Shown in pieces: positions 11,619 through 22,675 of a DNA stretch of 64,000 nt. Under the pieces are notes generated by a model that was not told where the DNA came from, made no database searches, and worked only from the letters and a program-made list of their open reading frames with translations. Source of the stretch: Porogramme epimiltina (lineage: Eukaryota; Basidiomycota; Agaricomycetes; Polyporales; Polyporaceae); the NCBI GenBank assembly GCA_900155495.1, contig FTLJ01000238.1, positions 35,869 to 99,868 of the forward strand, in the 5' to 3' direction. Numbering within the stretch: position 1 is the stretch's first letter; every line of letters begins with the position of its first letter. A program made the translations under genes and the position numbers.

Positions 11619-12757
11619 ATGCTCAGCGCCTTCAAGATCAAGTCTCTTGACCTTGAGCCTATCCTCGCTCAATGGACAGACGCCCCACGATTCGCTGGCA
11701 ACTCGAAGAAAGACCTCCCCGTCGACGAATGGCTGAAGGCCATCAAGACGGGATGTACCGAGCGCAAGATACCACGCGACTACTGGCACAAGGTTGGCCA
11801 ACACTACCTCGCCGGTCAGGCGAAGTCGCGTTTCGACGAGGTGAAGCTTGTCATGAAGAACATGCACGGTGGCAAGTACCACTGGACATGGAAGAACTTC
11901 AAGGTCGCAGTGCGCCATCTCGGATGTGAGCTCTTGTCCTCTATCTTGGTTGTGATCTTGAACGATCTGTGACTGTGAGGCTGACTACGCGCTGGGTTCA
12001 GGGGACATCGATTCACAGAAGACGGAGGCGATCAAAGTGGAAAGTAAGCCTTCTGGGCTGTGGTGGATCGTCGGTCGCAGCAATAGCGACTCGAAAGAAT
12101 CCACGCACGCCGAGCCAGCCACTCCTCCACGACCTCCTGTGAAGTCGCGGAACACCATTGACCTCGGCTCCACCATGAAAGCCCTTCCCGCAATCCCGAT
12201 TCCAGTACCGAGGAGGTCTGCTACCATGGGCTCGATTGACAGCACTTCCTCTGCTTCCTCCTCCTTCTCCTCTTCCTCCGTCGCCTCGAGCGTTGGTTCC
12301 TTCTTCTCTTCCGCGAAGAGCACCCCCGCATCGACGCCGGCCCCATCCACTCATACGACTCCCGCGGGGACCCCTGGCAACAGTAAGTTCCTTCCCTTAT
12401 GCGTCCTCGACTTCTCCGGCTCTCCCTCCCGTAATACAACCGACATCTAACGTGACCTGTGCCTTAGGTGTTACCACTGTCTCCCAAGTCCCTCTCTGGC
12501 TAGTCAATGCCTGCCAGTCGCTCGAGTTCCTCACCAACGAGCACCCAAAGGTGATGACTGCGCTCTCCGCCGTCCTCATCACCGTCGGCTCCCTCCCCGC
12601 ACTACCTGGGGTTGCCGCAGGGGCCGGCGGCGCGTTCCTTGCTAGCAGCACCGCGCACGCGCTCGGCTCGATCGCCGTCGGGCTCGGGACGATGCTCCAG
12701 GCTCAGACGGAGGGCAAGGTGCAGGTCGTTCCGGGCGAGGAGAAGGCACGTGCATGA
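11619..12757 (+). CDS. uncharacterised protein, member of a convergent paralogue pair
   Basis: Three exons (11619-11925, 12002-12382, 12468-12757) give 325 residues. I do not know a function. Residues 1-120 form a Trp-rich region with WLKAIKTGC and WTWKNFKVAVRHLGWDID. The middle (about 130-230) is Ser/Thr/Pro-rich and probably disordered. The last 95 residues open with QVPLWLVNACQSLEF and continue as an Ala/Gly/Val-rich hydrophobic segment. The gene at 13242-14352 on the other strand encodes the same three parts in the same order, and the first intron splits the codon of the same Trp (T|GG) in both. Its second intron has no counterpart there. The N-terminal part loosely recalls retroelement Gag capsid domains (inference only). 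Confidence 0.8.
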
Positions 12758-13241
12758 GGTCTCGTGCTTATGGTTCGGTCGTGGTATGGGCGCAGATGTC
12801 CTCGGGGCTGTACGATACGTCGAAGTTCGCGCACCGGATATTGAGCAGCTGATTCATACACGCGCTCAAAGATGTCGCTCATTTGTATAACAGTCATTTA
12901 TACTCAATAACTATGTACCTGTATAGCAACCCTCGGAATGGGAGTGCCGCTAGATCGAGGTTTCGGGATCGTGCTTCGTCGGACGTGGAGTACCCCCTTC
13001 GGCCGTCCTCACCCTTCACCGTACTCATGTCGATCTTCACAGGCGGGGCCCATTTCATCTCCGTAGCTTCAAATGGAGAGGTAGATTGTACAGGTCACTG
13101 GGCTCTGGGCCCATAAATTACCCTACGCTGTAAACGCCAAGATCGCTGGACCCGGCAAGTGGCCCCGTGGCATGGGCTATGATACATACAGTGCGTCCTA
13201 TCTTACACCTTCTCCTCTCCGCGCTCCTGCCGTCACGCCAC
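12758..13241. other. intergenic between convergent paralogues
   Basis: About 480 bases separating the 3' ends of the two related genes. No long inverted repeat between the two gene ends was noticed by eye, and no coding frame is supported. Confidence 0.45.
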
Positions 13242-14352
13242 TCAGTGGCCGTGACCATGACCCTGGTGTCGTTCATGTGCGGACTTGAGTGCGCGCCCGA
13301 CTACATACGCGGCCTCCCCAATCGCGGCAACCGCAGCGCTGCCCCCAGCTGCAACGCTCCCCACTGCGACAAGCGCAGTCGCGATCGCCGTCAGCACGTC
13401 AGGATTCTCGTCTGCCACGACCGCGATCGCCTCCATAGCGGCGATGAGCCAGAGCGGAACCTGGGCGGAGACGCGTGCCAGCGCCGAGGGCGCGGGCTGC
13501 GGCGCGGCGGGCCGCAGGAAGGGCAGGGCGGGCAACGTAAAAAGGGAGCCTTGGCGGGCAGGTGCGGGACGAGAGACATCCTTCTTCTCCTTTTCGTCCT
13601 TCTTATCGTCCTTACGCTTTTCGTCTTTCTTCTCAGTCTTCTTGTCGTCCTTCTTATCCTTCTTCGGAGTGTCCTTCGGCTTTGGGACGGGCAGTATGGA
13701 GAAAGTAGGGGCTGGTCCAGCGGGCTTGGATGGGGTGCTTCCTTTGGTAAGCGTAGCTGCCCTCTTCAGCGGAGAGGAAGTGGGAGTCTTGCTGCCGCTG
13801 CTGTGACCAGACTTCGCAGGTGTAGCCGGAGGCGTAGACGGCGCTGTAGCCTCGACCGCGCCCTTCACCAGTTTCCACAGGCCCGACCCTTTGCTCTCGA
13901 CATGCACTTCACGCGTCTTTTTCTCGTCAATGTTCCCTGACCACCCCCAATATCACAATCAGCATCCGCAAATAGACACTCTTGTTAATAAGGCGAGCAA
14001 GCCACTCACATCCCATATTCAACACGGCGGCCGAAAAGCTCTTCCAAGTCCACGCCCACTGCTCGCCGTGCAGCGCGCGCATGACCTTCTCGACCTCCGC
14101 GACGCGGCCGCGGGGCTTCTTGCCCATGAAATGCACGGCGATCGCGGGCCAGTGGGTGCGCGGGACCCTGCGTGCGCTGCAGGCCTGCTCGACAAGTGTA
14201 AGCCACGCCTCGACGCTGAGATCGTCCTTGCGCTTCGGCTTGCCCTTGAACTCGGGTACGGCGTGGTCAGGGGCAGACGTATCCCACGAGGCGAGCGTCG
14301 CCTCGAGGTCAAAGGGCCGAGCTCCGAAGGTGAGCGCGGAGAACATGGACAT
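13242..14352 (-). CDS. uncharacterised protein, second member of the convergent paralogue pair
   Basis: Two exons (14352-14010, 13936-13242) give 345 residues. It shares with the product of 11619-12757 a Trp-rich N-terminal region (VEAWLTLVEQAC, WTWKSFSAAVLNMGWNID), a low-complexity linker, and a C-terminal block starting QVPLWLIAAMEAI followed by Ala/Gly/Val-rich sequence. The linker here is strongly Lys/Asp-rich (about residues 175-225) rather than Ser-rich, and the protein ends in a His/Gly tail. The single intron interrupts the same Trp codon in the same phase as intron 1 of the paralogue, while intron 2 is absent. Another in-frame ATG lies two codons downstream. Function unknown; an inverted tandem duplication is the simplest origin. 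Confidence 0.82.
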
Positions 14353-15090
14353 TGTTGACTTGGCGCTGCGAGACGTAGAAGCAAAGATGGGCCGTTGTGG
14401 TGGTCGCCAGAACGAGTGTGTTTGTGAATAAGAAGAAGAGAAGTGCGCGATTGCTGGGCCAAAAGTCGAGCCAGGATCCGGGAAGTTGCGTAAGCGAAAC
14501 GCGTGGTCAGAGGCGGTCGTTGGGGGCGACAGTGGCGAGTCAGGATTCTACTCTTTTCTTGTTGAGCAGAGGTGAGTGTCTCTGTGTTAGTTATACCTCA
14601 CTGATGGTCGTCTTTGTTCGACAGTCTAGGTCCCCTCTGGGGTACAGGACTAGAAACCGATCAAGTCCTGGGTTATTGTTACCTCCGCGTAGATTAAAAA
14701 CATGAGGACGCGCTCGGCTGGTCCACGGAGCATGTGACCGCGCGCAGGCCCATGCACCGCCGGCGCCTAAGGGTGGCCGTCCCTCCGTCCATCGTGTAAT
14801 GCGAATTCGTTTCTCTTTCGGCACGTAAAGAGAACATTTATAGTGTCACCGCGATCCTGCAGTACTCTACGTCCTTTAGTCTCACGAAATACAAAGCGCA
14901 TACAAGAATGTTAAGACTAGGATGCCTCCGGGGTGCAGGACAGGCGTCAAATCGTCCACGTGGACAGCACGCGCGTCGAATCATCCGGGATCCCCCTCGA
15001 CCGCTTCAGGGCTGCCAGCTCTTTCCCTTTCACCGAGGCCACACAGCGTTTGGAGTCTCCCCTTCCTAGCCAGCTCAGTACTCAACAGAC
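14353..15090. other. intergenic between divergent genes
   Basis: About 740 bases between the minus-strand gene starting at 14352 and the BTB gene at 15091. The sequence just before 15091 is pyrimidine-rich, as expected for a 5' leader. Nothing else was recognised. Confidence 0.45.
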
Positions 15091-16147
15091 ATGTCTAACC
15101 CTCGCAAGCGCGCGCGCCCCAACGCGGAGGATGATGTTTGTGCTGAGTTGAGGAACTGCTACGCTGTCACCAGTACACCCACTACTCGCGATCCCGAATT
15201 CTGGTACCCAGACGGGACCATCATTTTGGTCGCACGCGCTGTGGAGTTTCGCATCTACCGGGGACTTCTTGCGGACCACTCCCCCGTCTTTGCAGACATG
15301 TTCTCTCTCCCTCAACCAGACGGAGGGCTGTCTATTACTATCGAGGGGGAGCCGTCACTAGTGCATATCGCTGATAGCCCAGAGGATTTGCGCCACATCC
15401 TCCGAGCATGCATGCCTCGGACCAGTGCCTTGTAAGTGCCTTATATCCCCGAACGTCTTCTTCTCCGCTGTACGCTAAATAGCCTTCTAATGGGTGTACA
15501 GGTTCTTCCCTGTCCACGTCGACGCCGAGCCGGTGCCCTTCCACGTGATCTTCGCATGCGCGCGATTTGGACACAAGTACCAGATGGAACACCTTCTCAA
15601 CCAATGCCTGCTCCTACTCAAGCGCAAATACTGTCACTTTGACACATGGACGAACCCCCACACCGTATTCGACTCCGCCGAATGCATTGCCGTCGTCAAA
15701 ATCGCTCGCCTGACTGGCTGCGACGTTTTGCTCCCATCCGCTCTAGCCCTTTGTGCCTGCATGGGCGCCGAGATCGTCCAAGGGTACAAGAGGGAGGACG
15801 GCTCCAGGGACATGCTCGATCTTGAGGACATTGGTCGCTGCTTTGCAGCTAAGGACCACCTCACTGTGATGACCGACCTCGCCATACAAACTATCTCAAA
15901 GTCGCTCCGCAACCGTTGCAAGCTGGGATGCGACGAAGCCTTCAGGAATGGGTTCACTCTCCTACGTAACAATTCTCTTTTCTTTCTTAGAAACAAATTG
16001 CAGTGGGGCTTGTGTGGCGATTGCAAAGACGTCGTAAAGGTGCAAGCACAGTATCAGAGACGCAAGATCTGGAATCGTCTTCCAAAGCTTGTGCAGATGG
16101 AGCCTGTGGATGGGTGGCAGCAGCTAGCCGAAGGCCAACGACAGTAG
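15091..16147 (+). CDS. BTB/POZ domain protein
   Basis: Two exons (15091-15431, 15502-16147) give 328 residues. After a short basic N terminus (RKRARP), residues about 35-130 form a BTB/POZ domain: PDGTIILVARAVEFRIYRGL, then LLADHSPVFADMF, the typical strand-helix opening. The rest is helical with several Cys residues and no DNA-binding or Kelch motif. Proteins of this shape are expanded in Agaricomycetes; BTB domains dimerise and some serve as Cullin-3 adaptors, but no partner can be read from the sequence. Intron 15432-15501 is GT-AG and phase 2. Confidence 0.88.
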
Positions 16148-16697
16148 ACATTCACCATCACATGTGTCTTGTTGTTCCCCAACTTGTCGTTCGCACTTAA
16201 GAGCGTGTTTGCTCCCATATACCTCGTGTTTTGCGCCTAGCTCTAGTTGCGCGAATATCCTACACGTGTGATTCGGCCGAACCAAGAAGACGCGTTCTAT
16301 GGGCTGACTCAACACGTTACGCGGGATTTCAGCAATCGAAGTGATTCGCGGAGGAAGTTCATTAAAACGATGCCTGTACAAATGAAACGTCTGTCCGTTC
16401 TAGATACACTGCTCCTGGCAACCCCACCACATCGCATGCCCAACACCCGCCAAATCGATCGTAAAGCATGTTCACGATTCATAGCCTGACTTGTACCCTG
16501 CCTAGTCGCTCTGCTGGGATGCCACCAGTCGAACGCTAGCGAACTTCACCCAGGCTATTAGCCCATGTCCAACCTCTAAAAACCGACTACCCAGTGCGAA
16601 TATTCTTCAGCATTGCCTCAGCGGCAGGTGATCTTCCTGAAATGCGGGATGAGGGACCTCCACTACCGCATACTACCCGCCCACGAGAGAACCTTGA
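16148..16697. other. intergenic, convergent 3' flanks
   Basis: About 550 bases between the 3' ends of the BTB gene and the minus-strand membrane-protein gene. No coding frame or repeat is supported. Confidence 0.45.
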
Positions 16698-17774
16698 TCA
16701 GCGCATGTTCGTTTTCGCCAGCACATCAAAGACGACCTCTCCACCCTCCCAGCTCGAGACGTTTGATGAACACCACGAATAGATAACTCACCTCGTCCTT
16801 CTTGAGCGGGGTGCGCACACCCGTGATGCAGATGATGAGCACCGCAATGTACTGCACGACGAGCGCGCATGCGATGAACAGCCCTATACTGCCGTTCGTA
16901 GGGCTCAGCTTCTGGAGCCAGTCGTCCGGTTGGAGGGGCACGGCGTTGCCATCTGGGTCGAAGCGGATCGTGGGCTTCGCGAACGCGCCGAGGCAAGAGT
17001 ACCCGACGCGCACAGTGATGAAGGGTAGAGATGCGAGGATTCCCGACAGGAGCTGCGCGCGGCGTAAGAGCGATCAGTGGCCAGCGGTAAGGGGGAGAGA
17101 AGAAGGAGACCCACTCGGCGGCGGTACTTGAGGATCTGGCCACGGTGGGCGAATGCGTAGAGCGCGACGCCGACCGTGGCGACGAAGATGATCCCGATGG
17201 CAATGACGGTGACGTGGCGAATGGTGTACGCTCTGTCAAGGGCGTCCTGGTTTTTCGCGTTCCCTATTGACGACGCCCCGTAGCCGTACGCCGCGAAAGC
17301 GATAAGGCAGGCGACCTCCAATAGCGCCAGTCCCTTCCCCATGACAAAGCTTTCCTCGGCAAGCGCGCTGAACTGAGCTCTAGAAGACGTGGAGGTATGG
17401 GTCGTCAGGGATCGGAGATGGGGCAATATAGAACATAAGCTCACATCGTCTTCAAGAAGCCAATCGTGGCGTTGATGAGGGGCGACATCCCTGCCGATTC
17501 CAGTCCGGAAGCGATAATACTCAGGTTGGGTGAACTACTGTGCTCCCCGGCGACTGAGAGAACCCCGGCGACAAACACGACTGATGTGACAAACTCATGA
17601 GCAAACGCAGCGGATCCCAGGCATCACGGAATACGCACATATGGATAAGAGAACCATGTAGAGCCAGCCGGCCTTCTTGCTGAACCCGTTGCGGAACGTG
17701 AGGATGAGGCCGAGGACGAGAACGGGGATGTATAGGAAGATCTGGATCATCGCGATTGCAGTGCGCTCCTTCAT
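16698..17774 (-). CDS. DUF7702-like seven-helix membrane protein, copy 1
   Basis: Five exons (17774-17639, 17553-17445, 17379-17115, 17052-16792, 16736-16698) give 269 residues. Hydrophobic segments occur throughout, including IFLYIPVLVLGLILTF near the N terminus and LFIACALVVQYIAVLIICI near the C terminus. The YRR-LL...LPF.VR.....GAFAKP region is characteristic of the fungal DUF7702 family, whose function is unknown. The gene at 26686-27878 is a paralogue: it has five exons with the same four intron phases (1, 2, 0, 0), and exon 4 is 261 bases long in both. The last exon here encodes only 12 residues, so this copy ends about 30 residues earlier than its paralogue. Confidence 0.82.
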
Positions 17775-18520
17775 CGTGATATGTGCAGTTGGGGACGAAT
17801 AGGGGATGCAGAGAAACGAGAAACAGAAGGAAGAGGAACGCTAAGAGAAGTTTGTGAAGTGTGGGGAAAGCCGAAAAACGAACAGATACTGAAGAGGCAT
17901 CGGTGGCGCAATTCATCTCTTTATACAAAATCTCCCTCCAGGTGCTCTCGTACCGACAGCACCGGCGTGCACGGAAGGGCACAGCTTCCGAAGCTACCAG
18001 TAGCGTCTACAGCAGTGCCACATTTTCTCGGACCGTGGGCGCTGAGGTCAGGTTGAGAAGCGAGGCGCGTTTTAGACCTTGGAGCGTCGCAAAGAAACCT
18101 ACACCGCATGCATTAGGGCCGAAAGATGCTGTGAAATATAAACCTAAATGTACTTAGGGGACTTCCTGTGGTAGCGATCACGTTGCTCGACGGCAATGCA
18201 ACGCGTAAATTTGGAAGGGCGGACAGGTCTCTGAGTCGGTCCGAGGCTTGAATGAAACATTCTTTCGCTCATGTCGCATCAGCTTGAAGCGGAGCAGCCT
18301 ATATTTCACGTCGGGACCGGGGAGTTGCTCAGTGCAAAGGTGCACGCTGGCGGAACATACCTATGGCGCTATAGCGCCGCCGTCCGATTTTGTCGGACAC
18401 GCGCAGAGCTCGTCGTGGCCGCCATTCGGAGCCTCGGAAGTAGTTCGAAAGTGTGTATGGACTATGTTAAGTAGCTGGCAATTAAAGGAGTGGAGTAGGG
18501 TAGCAGATAAGATAACGTTA
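17775..18520. other. intergenic
   Basis: Promoter side of the membrane-protein gene plus the 3' flank of the pseudouridine synthase gene. The only element noted is TATAAAG at 17935-17929 on the minus strand. Confidence 0.45.
17929..17935 (-). promoter_or_regulatory. possible TATA box of the gene starting at 17774
   Basis: TATAAAG on the minus strand, about 155 bases before the ATG. The distance is plausible for a leader of roughly 120 bases, but there is no independent support. Confidence 0.3.
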
Positions 18521-20014
18521 CTACGCGTCTGAAGACTCTTTACCGTCTTCTGGCTGCCTGTCTGCCATGGATTTCTTCTGAAGATAAGACAGGCCGTACC
18601 ACTTTCCACCCATAGCCTCGATGGTATCCGGCTCGTGTAACTCTTCTCCGTCCCCTGAGACTGCGGGGTAGGTGATCTCCGGACCGCGGACCTTCTCTTC
18701 GTTTACCCAGACGCCGCCCATGCGCTGTTCCAATGTCAGAGGGATCCCTGCTTTCTTGCACAGAAGAGTGAACTTCTCCGGGAGCGGACATCCAATCGTA
18801 AGCTCGAAGCGGCCTGGGCGGTATCTCTGCGCGGGACGTGAATGACATGTATCGTGAGTGAGAGTGTAGAAGAGGACATACCGTAGATGTCATCTGCGAC
18901 GCATGCAGGTAGAGCCCAGGTTGTATCTTTACATGGTGCCTCGCCTTCCTAAGCGCACCGGACTTCGGGCTCTGGTACAAGTGGTCTCCGAGAACAGGAC
19001 CTAGTCAAGGGTTTGTCAGTTATAGGCCCTGGATAGGATGTTGAAGCCTCACAGTGAAGAAACTGTGACATGTGAACGCGAATTTGGTGTTTTAAACCTG
19101 TATGTAGACGTAGCCTTACAAGGGACATCGGGACTTTGGGCTACGATAGGGAGGATCAGCGAACCAAGATTCGGCGAGATTTGAAAGCAAACGTACAGAA
19201 GAAGCGAGCACTTCATACTCCGTAATCGCAGGCTTAGTCCAGTTCTCTCCCCTCGAAGTATAACCTTCACGCCCGGCCTCGTATACGCCTTCTGCCCCTG
19301 GGATGCGTACCCAGCCTTCACGGCATTCCAGGTCTGTTTTGATGATACCTTTCTTCTGAGGATGAGAAGAAAGGTCGCCGCAGATCAATGCTAGATACGT
19401 CTTCTTAAGCTCTCCAGATGCAAGTTGTTTCGAGTAGCTTTGTGCGCTCTCCTTTGTACAGGCGAACGCCAGGGCTCCCGTTGTGTGCTGTCCGAATCCA
19501 AAGTAAGCGCACGTGAGGGGATTTCACAACAGTACGCATGCCTTGTCTAGTCGATGAAGGGGGCGAGGTCGTTGCTGCAACTCGAGGGTGTCGCGCAAGT
19601 CTAAACATCAATGAGCAAACTGTCGGGTCTTTACCCTTGAGAAGACACACCGTCGAGTAGGGTTGAGAGAATCTCTGAATTTGCATTCGGTTCCTAGACA
19701 GGTCATCGCAAGTCAGGCATGATGTAGGAGAGTATGGAGAACGGAGGACGTACGCTTCGCGCATTAGAAGGGTCCGAAAGCTGAGAAATGAGACCGCTAG
19801 GTTTGTTGATGACGACCAGACTGCGGTCGGCGTACAGCAAGACTTTGCTAGGCGAGAGCCTGTATCTAACCTCAGGAACAGGTTGAGATGCCGGGGGAGG
19901 TGTAGACTTTGTTGATGCGGTAAATTTCGGAACCCTCGCCGACTTGGTCGACGGCACAGATAGTTTGACCGGCGGTCGTGGCGGCGCACGCACATTTCGT
20001 GGTAATGAAACCAT
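18521..20014 (-). CDS. RluA-family pseudouridine synthase
   Basis: Seven exons (20014-19754, 19693-19651, 19600-19542, 19487-19197, 19140-19053, 19000-18882, 18826-18521) give 388 residues. The enzyme isomerises uridine to pseudouridine in RNA; the catalytic Asp lies in HRLDKHTTGAL (residues 118-128) at the exon 3/4 junction. LLYADRSLVVINKPSG near residue 60 and LRLHTGLKHQIRVHMSQ further on are the other family motifs. The Pro/Ser/Arg-rich N terminus could direct import to mitochondria, as for fungal large-rRNA enzymes, but this is inference. The intron after the catalytic motif (19541-19488) begins with GC rather than GT; the upstream exon ends in AAG as is common for GC-AG introns. The gene is divergent from TAH18 with about 265 bases between the start codons. 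Confidence 0.88.
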
Positions 20015-20279
20015 GGTGACAAACTGGTGGAACTGTGTTTAGGACACAGGAAGAGAAAATGTTTGCTCTATTTGTGGTCGTCAGTAGCGTGAATAACGAG
20101 TATTGAGTTCTTACCTGAACAACTTCTGTAAGGAGCTCGAGGACGCCTGTGACGCAATGAGACGTGTTTGGTTGGCGTTTTAATCGGAGACTGAAATACG
20201 AGTAGCCTCGATGGTGTCATAGACGTCCATTTTTGGCAATGTGGTGATCTAAGCGCCTCAAACGTGTTATCTGATAAAC

Positions 20280-22410
20280 ATGGTCTCCCATTCGCCCTCA
20301 TCTTCTCCAGCGGCATCGGCCTCCTCCTCACACGACGACCGCACTCTATCCATCCTCTACGCAACAGAAACAGGGACAGCACAAGATGTTGCAGACAGGC
20401 TCGCGCGTCTATGCAGGTGTCTACACATCGAGGCACGAGTCCGCAACCTGGATACGTATCCTCCGGTACGCCAACACTTCATGCGTCTCGCCCTCAGCTT
20501 TATCTCACTGTTTCCAGGCAGAGCTGATAAACGAACATTTGGCTTTGTTCGTTGTATCAACCACGGGATCCGGACGCGAACCGCGCGCTATGACCCCTCT
20601 CTGGCAAATGCTCCTACGCGCTGACCTCCCTGAAGACCTCTTCGAAGACCTCAACTTCGCCGTATTCGCCCTCGGAGACACCTCGTACGAGAAGTTCTGC
20701 TGGCCAGGGAAACTGTTGAGTCGTAGACTAGCGCAGCTCGGCGCAAACGAGCTGTGTGCGCGTGGGGAGGGAGACGAGCAACACCACCTTGGGTGAGTCA
20801 TTACATTTTCTAGCCAGCGCCATGGTCAGTCCCAACAGTGTGCTATGTAGGATCGAGGGTGCACTCGGCCCATGGATAGAGAAGCTCTCTGCTTCATTGC
20901 GTCAAATTTACCCCCTTCTCCCTGGAGAGGAAACGACGTCTCTCGACAGTCTTCCTCCATCCCGAGTCGCCGTCAACGATGCGCCCGAAGCCTCTCTAGG
21001 CCCAAGGAAGGACCCCTTGGTTACCGATAGGGAATATCATACGGGAAAGTTGGTGTCCACCCGCCGCATGACGGCGGAAGGTTGGAACCAGGACGTACGC
21101 CACTTTGAGTTCGAGCTAGGCGAAGATGTCCAGTGAGTACGCCTTTATTGTAGCGGGTCTCATTCTCAACGGACCAGAAATTAGGTACGAACCAGGAGAC
21201 GTGGCCGTCATCCACCCCGAAGCCCCCTCTCCAGACGTAGAGTCTTTTCTGGCGTGCGTTGGGTACTCGAATCTTGCGGATAATCCAATATCTATCACCC
21301 ATACGCTGCATGGTGCGTTTCATTGCATTTCCGTGTGAATAGCCACTCATAAACGGCGTCAGACCAATCTCTGCCTGACCACCTTCCAGACATCACTACC
21401 TTGAGGGAGGTTTTCACGCGCTACTTGGACATCAACGCAGTACCGAGACGCTCCTTCTTTGCTCTCTTGAAACACTTCACCAAGGACGAGATGGAACGCG
21501 ACCGGCTGGACGAGTTTCTCAGTGAAGAGGGCGCTGTACGTCTTCTAGATACGACAGTGTTCTTTTGTCAATAGCTGACACCACCTGCAGGACGAGCTGT
21601 ACGATTACTGTCAGCGTCCCCGACGTACAATACGCGAAGTGCTCGAAGAGTTCCGCTCCGCTCAAATACCACGAGAGTACATCTTCGACCTTTTTCCGCC
21701 TTTGCGCCCACGCCAGTTCTCGATCGCAAGCTCAATCAAGGTACGCCCTCCAGAGCTGATACACGTTCTTCCACTCACACTCTCGACAGAAACATCCGCG
21801 CAGTATCCATCTCTGTATAGCGATCGTCACCTACCGCACTATGCTCAAGATCCCCCGGCGCGGTGTTTGCACCACCTGGCTCGCCGGCCTTCAACCTGGA
21901 CACGAGCTCCGCATCGGGCTCCAGAAGGGGTTCATTACGCTCCCCGCAGACAGCACGACACCAGTGATCTGCATCGGTCCCGGCACGGGCGTCGCGCCGA
22001 TGCGTGCGGTCATCCAAGAGCGCGTGCACGCAGGCGTCGCGAGCAACACGCTCTACTTCGGCTGCCGCTCCGCGTCCAAGGACCACCACTACGGCGAGGA
22101 GTGGGCCGAGCTCGCGAAGGAGGGGAAGCTCACGTACCGCGCGGCGTTCTCGCGCGACGGTCCGGAGGGTGAGGCGCGCACGTACGTGCAGGACCTCATG
22201 CGGGAGGACGCGGCGCGCGTGTGGGAGCTGGTGGGGGTGCAGGGCGCGTGGGTGTACATCTCGGGGTCGGCGAACAAGATGCCTGCTGCGGTGCGTGCGG
22301 CGATTGCTCACGCGATCCAGGCGTATGGCGGGCGGACCGAGGAGGAGGCAAAGGAGTACGTCGCGAAGATGGAGAGGGAGGGGAGGCTGGTCGAGGAGTG
22401 TTGGAGTTAA
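20280..22410 (+). CDS. TAH18: NADPH-dependent diflavin oxidoreductase (Tah18/NDOR1)
   Basis: Seven exons (20280-20465, 20518-20792, 20851-21132, 21185-21312, 21390-21535, 21591-21740, 21790-22410) give 595 residues, the family's usual size. Tah18 passes electrons from NADPH through FAD and FMN to Dre2, an early step of cytosolic iron-sulphur protein assembly. A flavodoxin domain with ILYATETGTAQDVADRLA lies at the N terminus, RQFSIASS (residues 380-387) marks FAD binding, and GPGTGVAPMR, the SASKDHHYGEEW region and YISGSANKMP form the NADPH-binding half. The C terminus ends ECWS, as in homologues. Every intron has GT-AG ends and the phases close exactly. Probably an essential housekeeping gene. 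Confidence 0.95.
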
Positions 22411-22675
22411 TTGTGTTTAAGGCACGGTGTTCATACCGCCCTCATCTCCGCATTTATAGTAGAAGCTTTCATTTGGTCGAGTGCTGGAACGCTATAAAGT
22501 GCCATCGAAGGGGCTACCCCTTCTCCAAAAGGAAGTTGCCGACGCCCTCCGCCATCAGCGTCCAGGCGCCGGAAGCCGAACTTGAGCCTCACGTTCATCC
22601 TTCTCTCCGTTCTCGTCCGCCTCATGGCGCCTTCACATCTCTCCCGCCTACCGCAGCACTCAATCCGCAACCACG

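Noticed and set aside
13285..13806. Plus-strand frame of 173 codons opposite the minus-strand paralogue
   Set aside because: It is the antisense shadow of the Lys/Asp- and Ala-rich coding sequence of the gene at 13242-14352.
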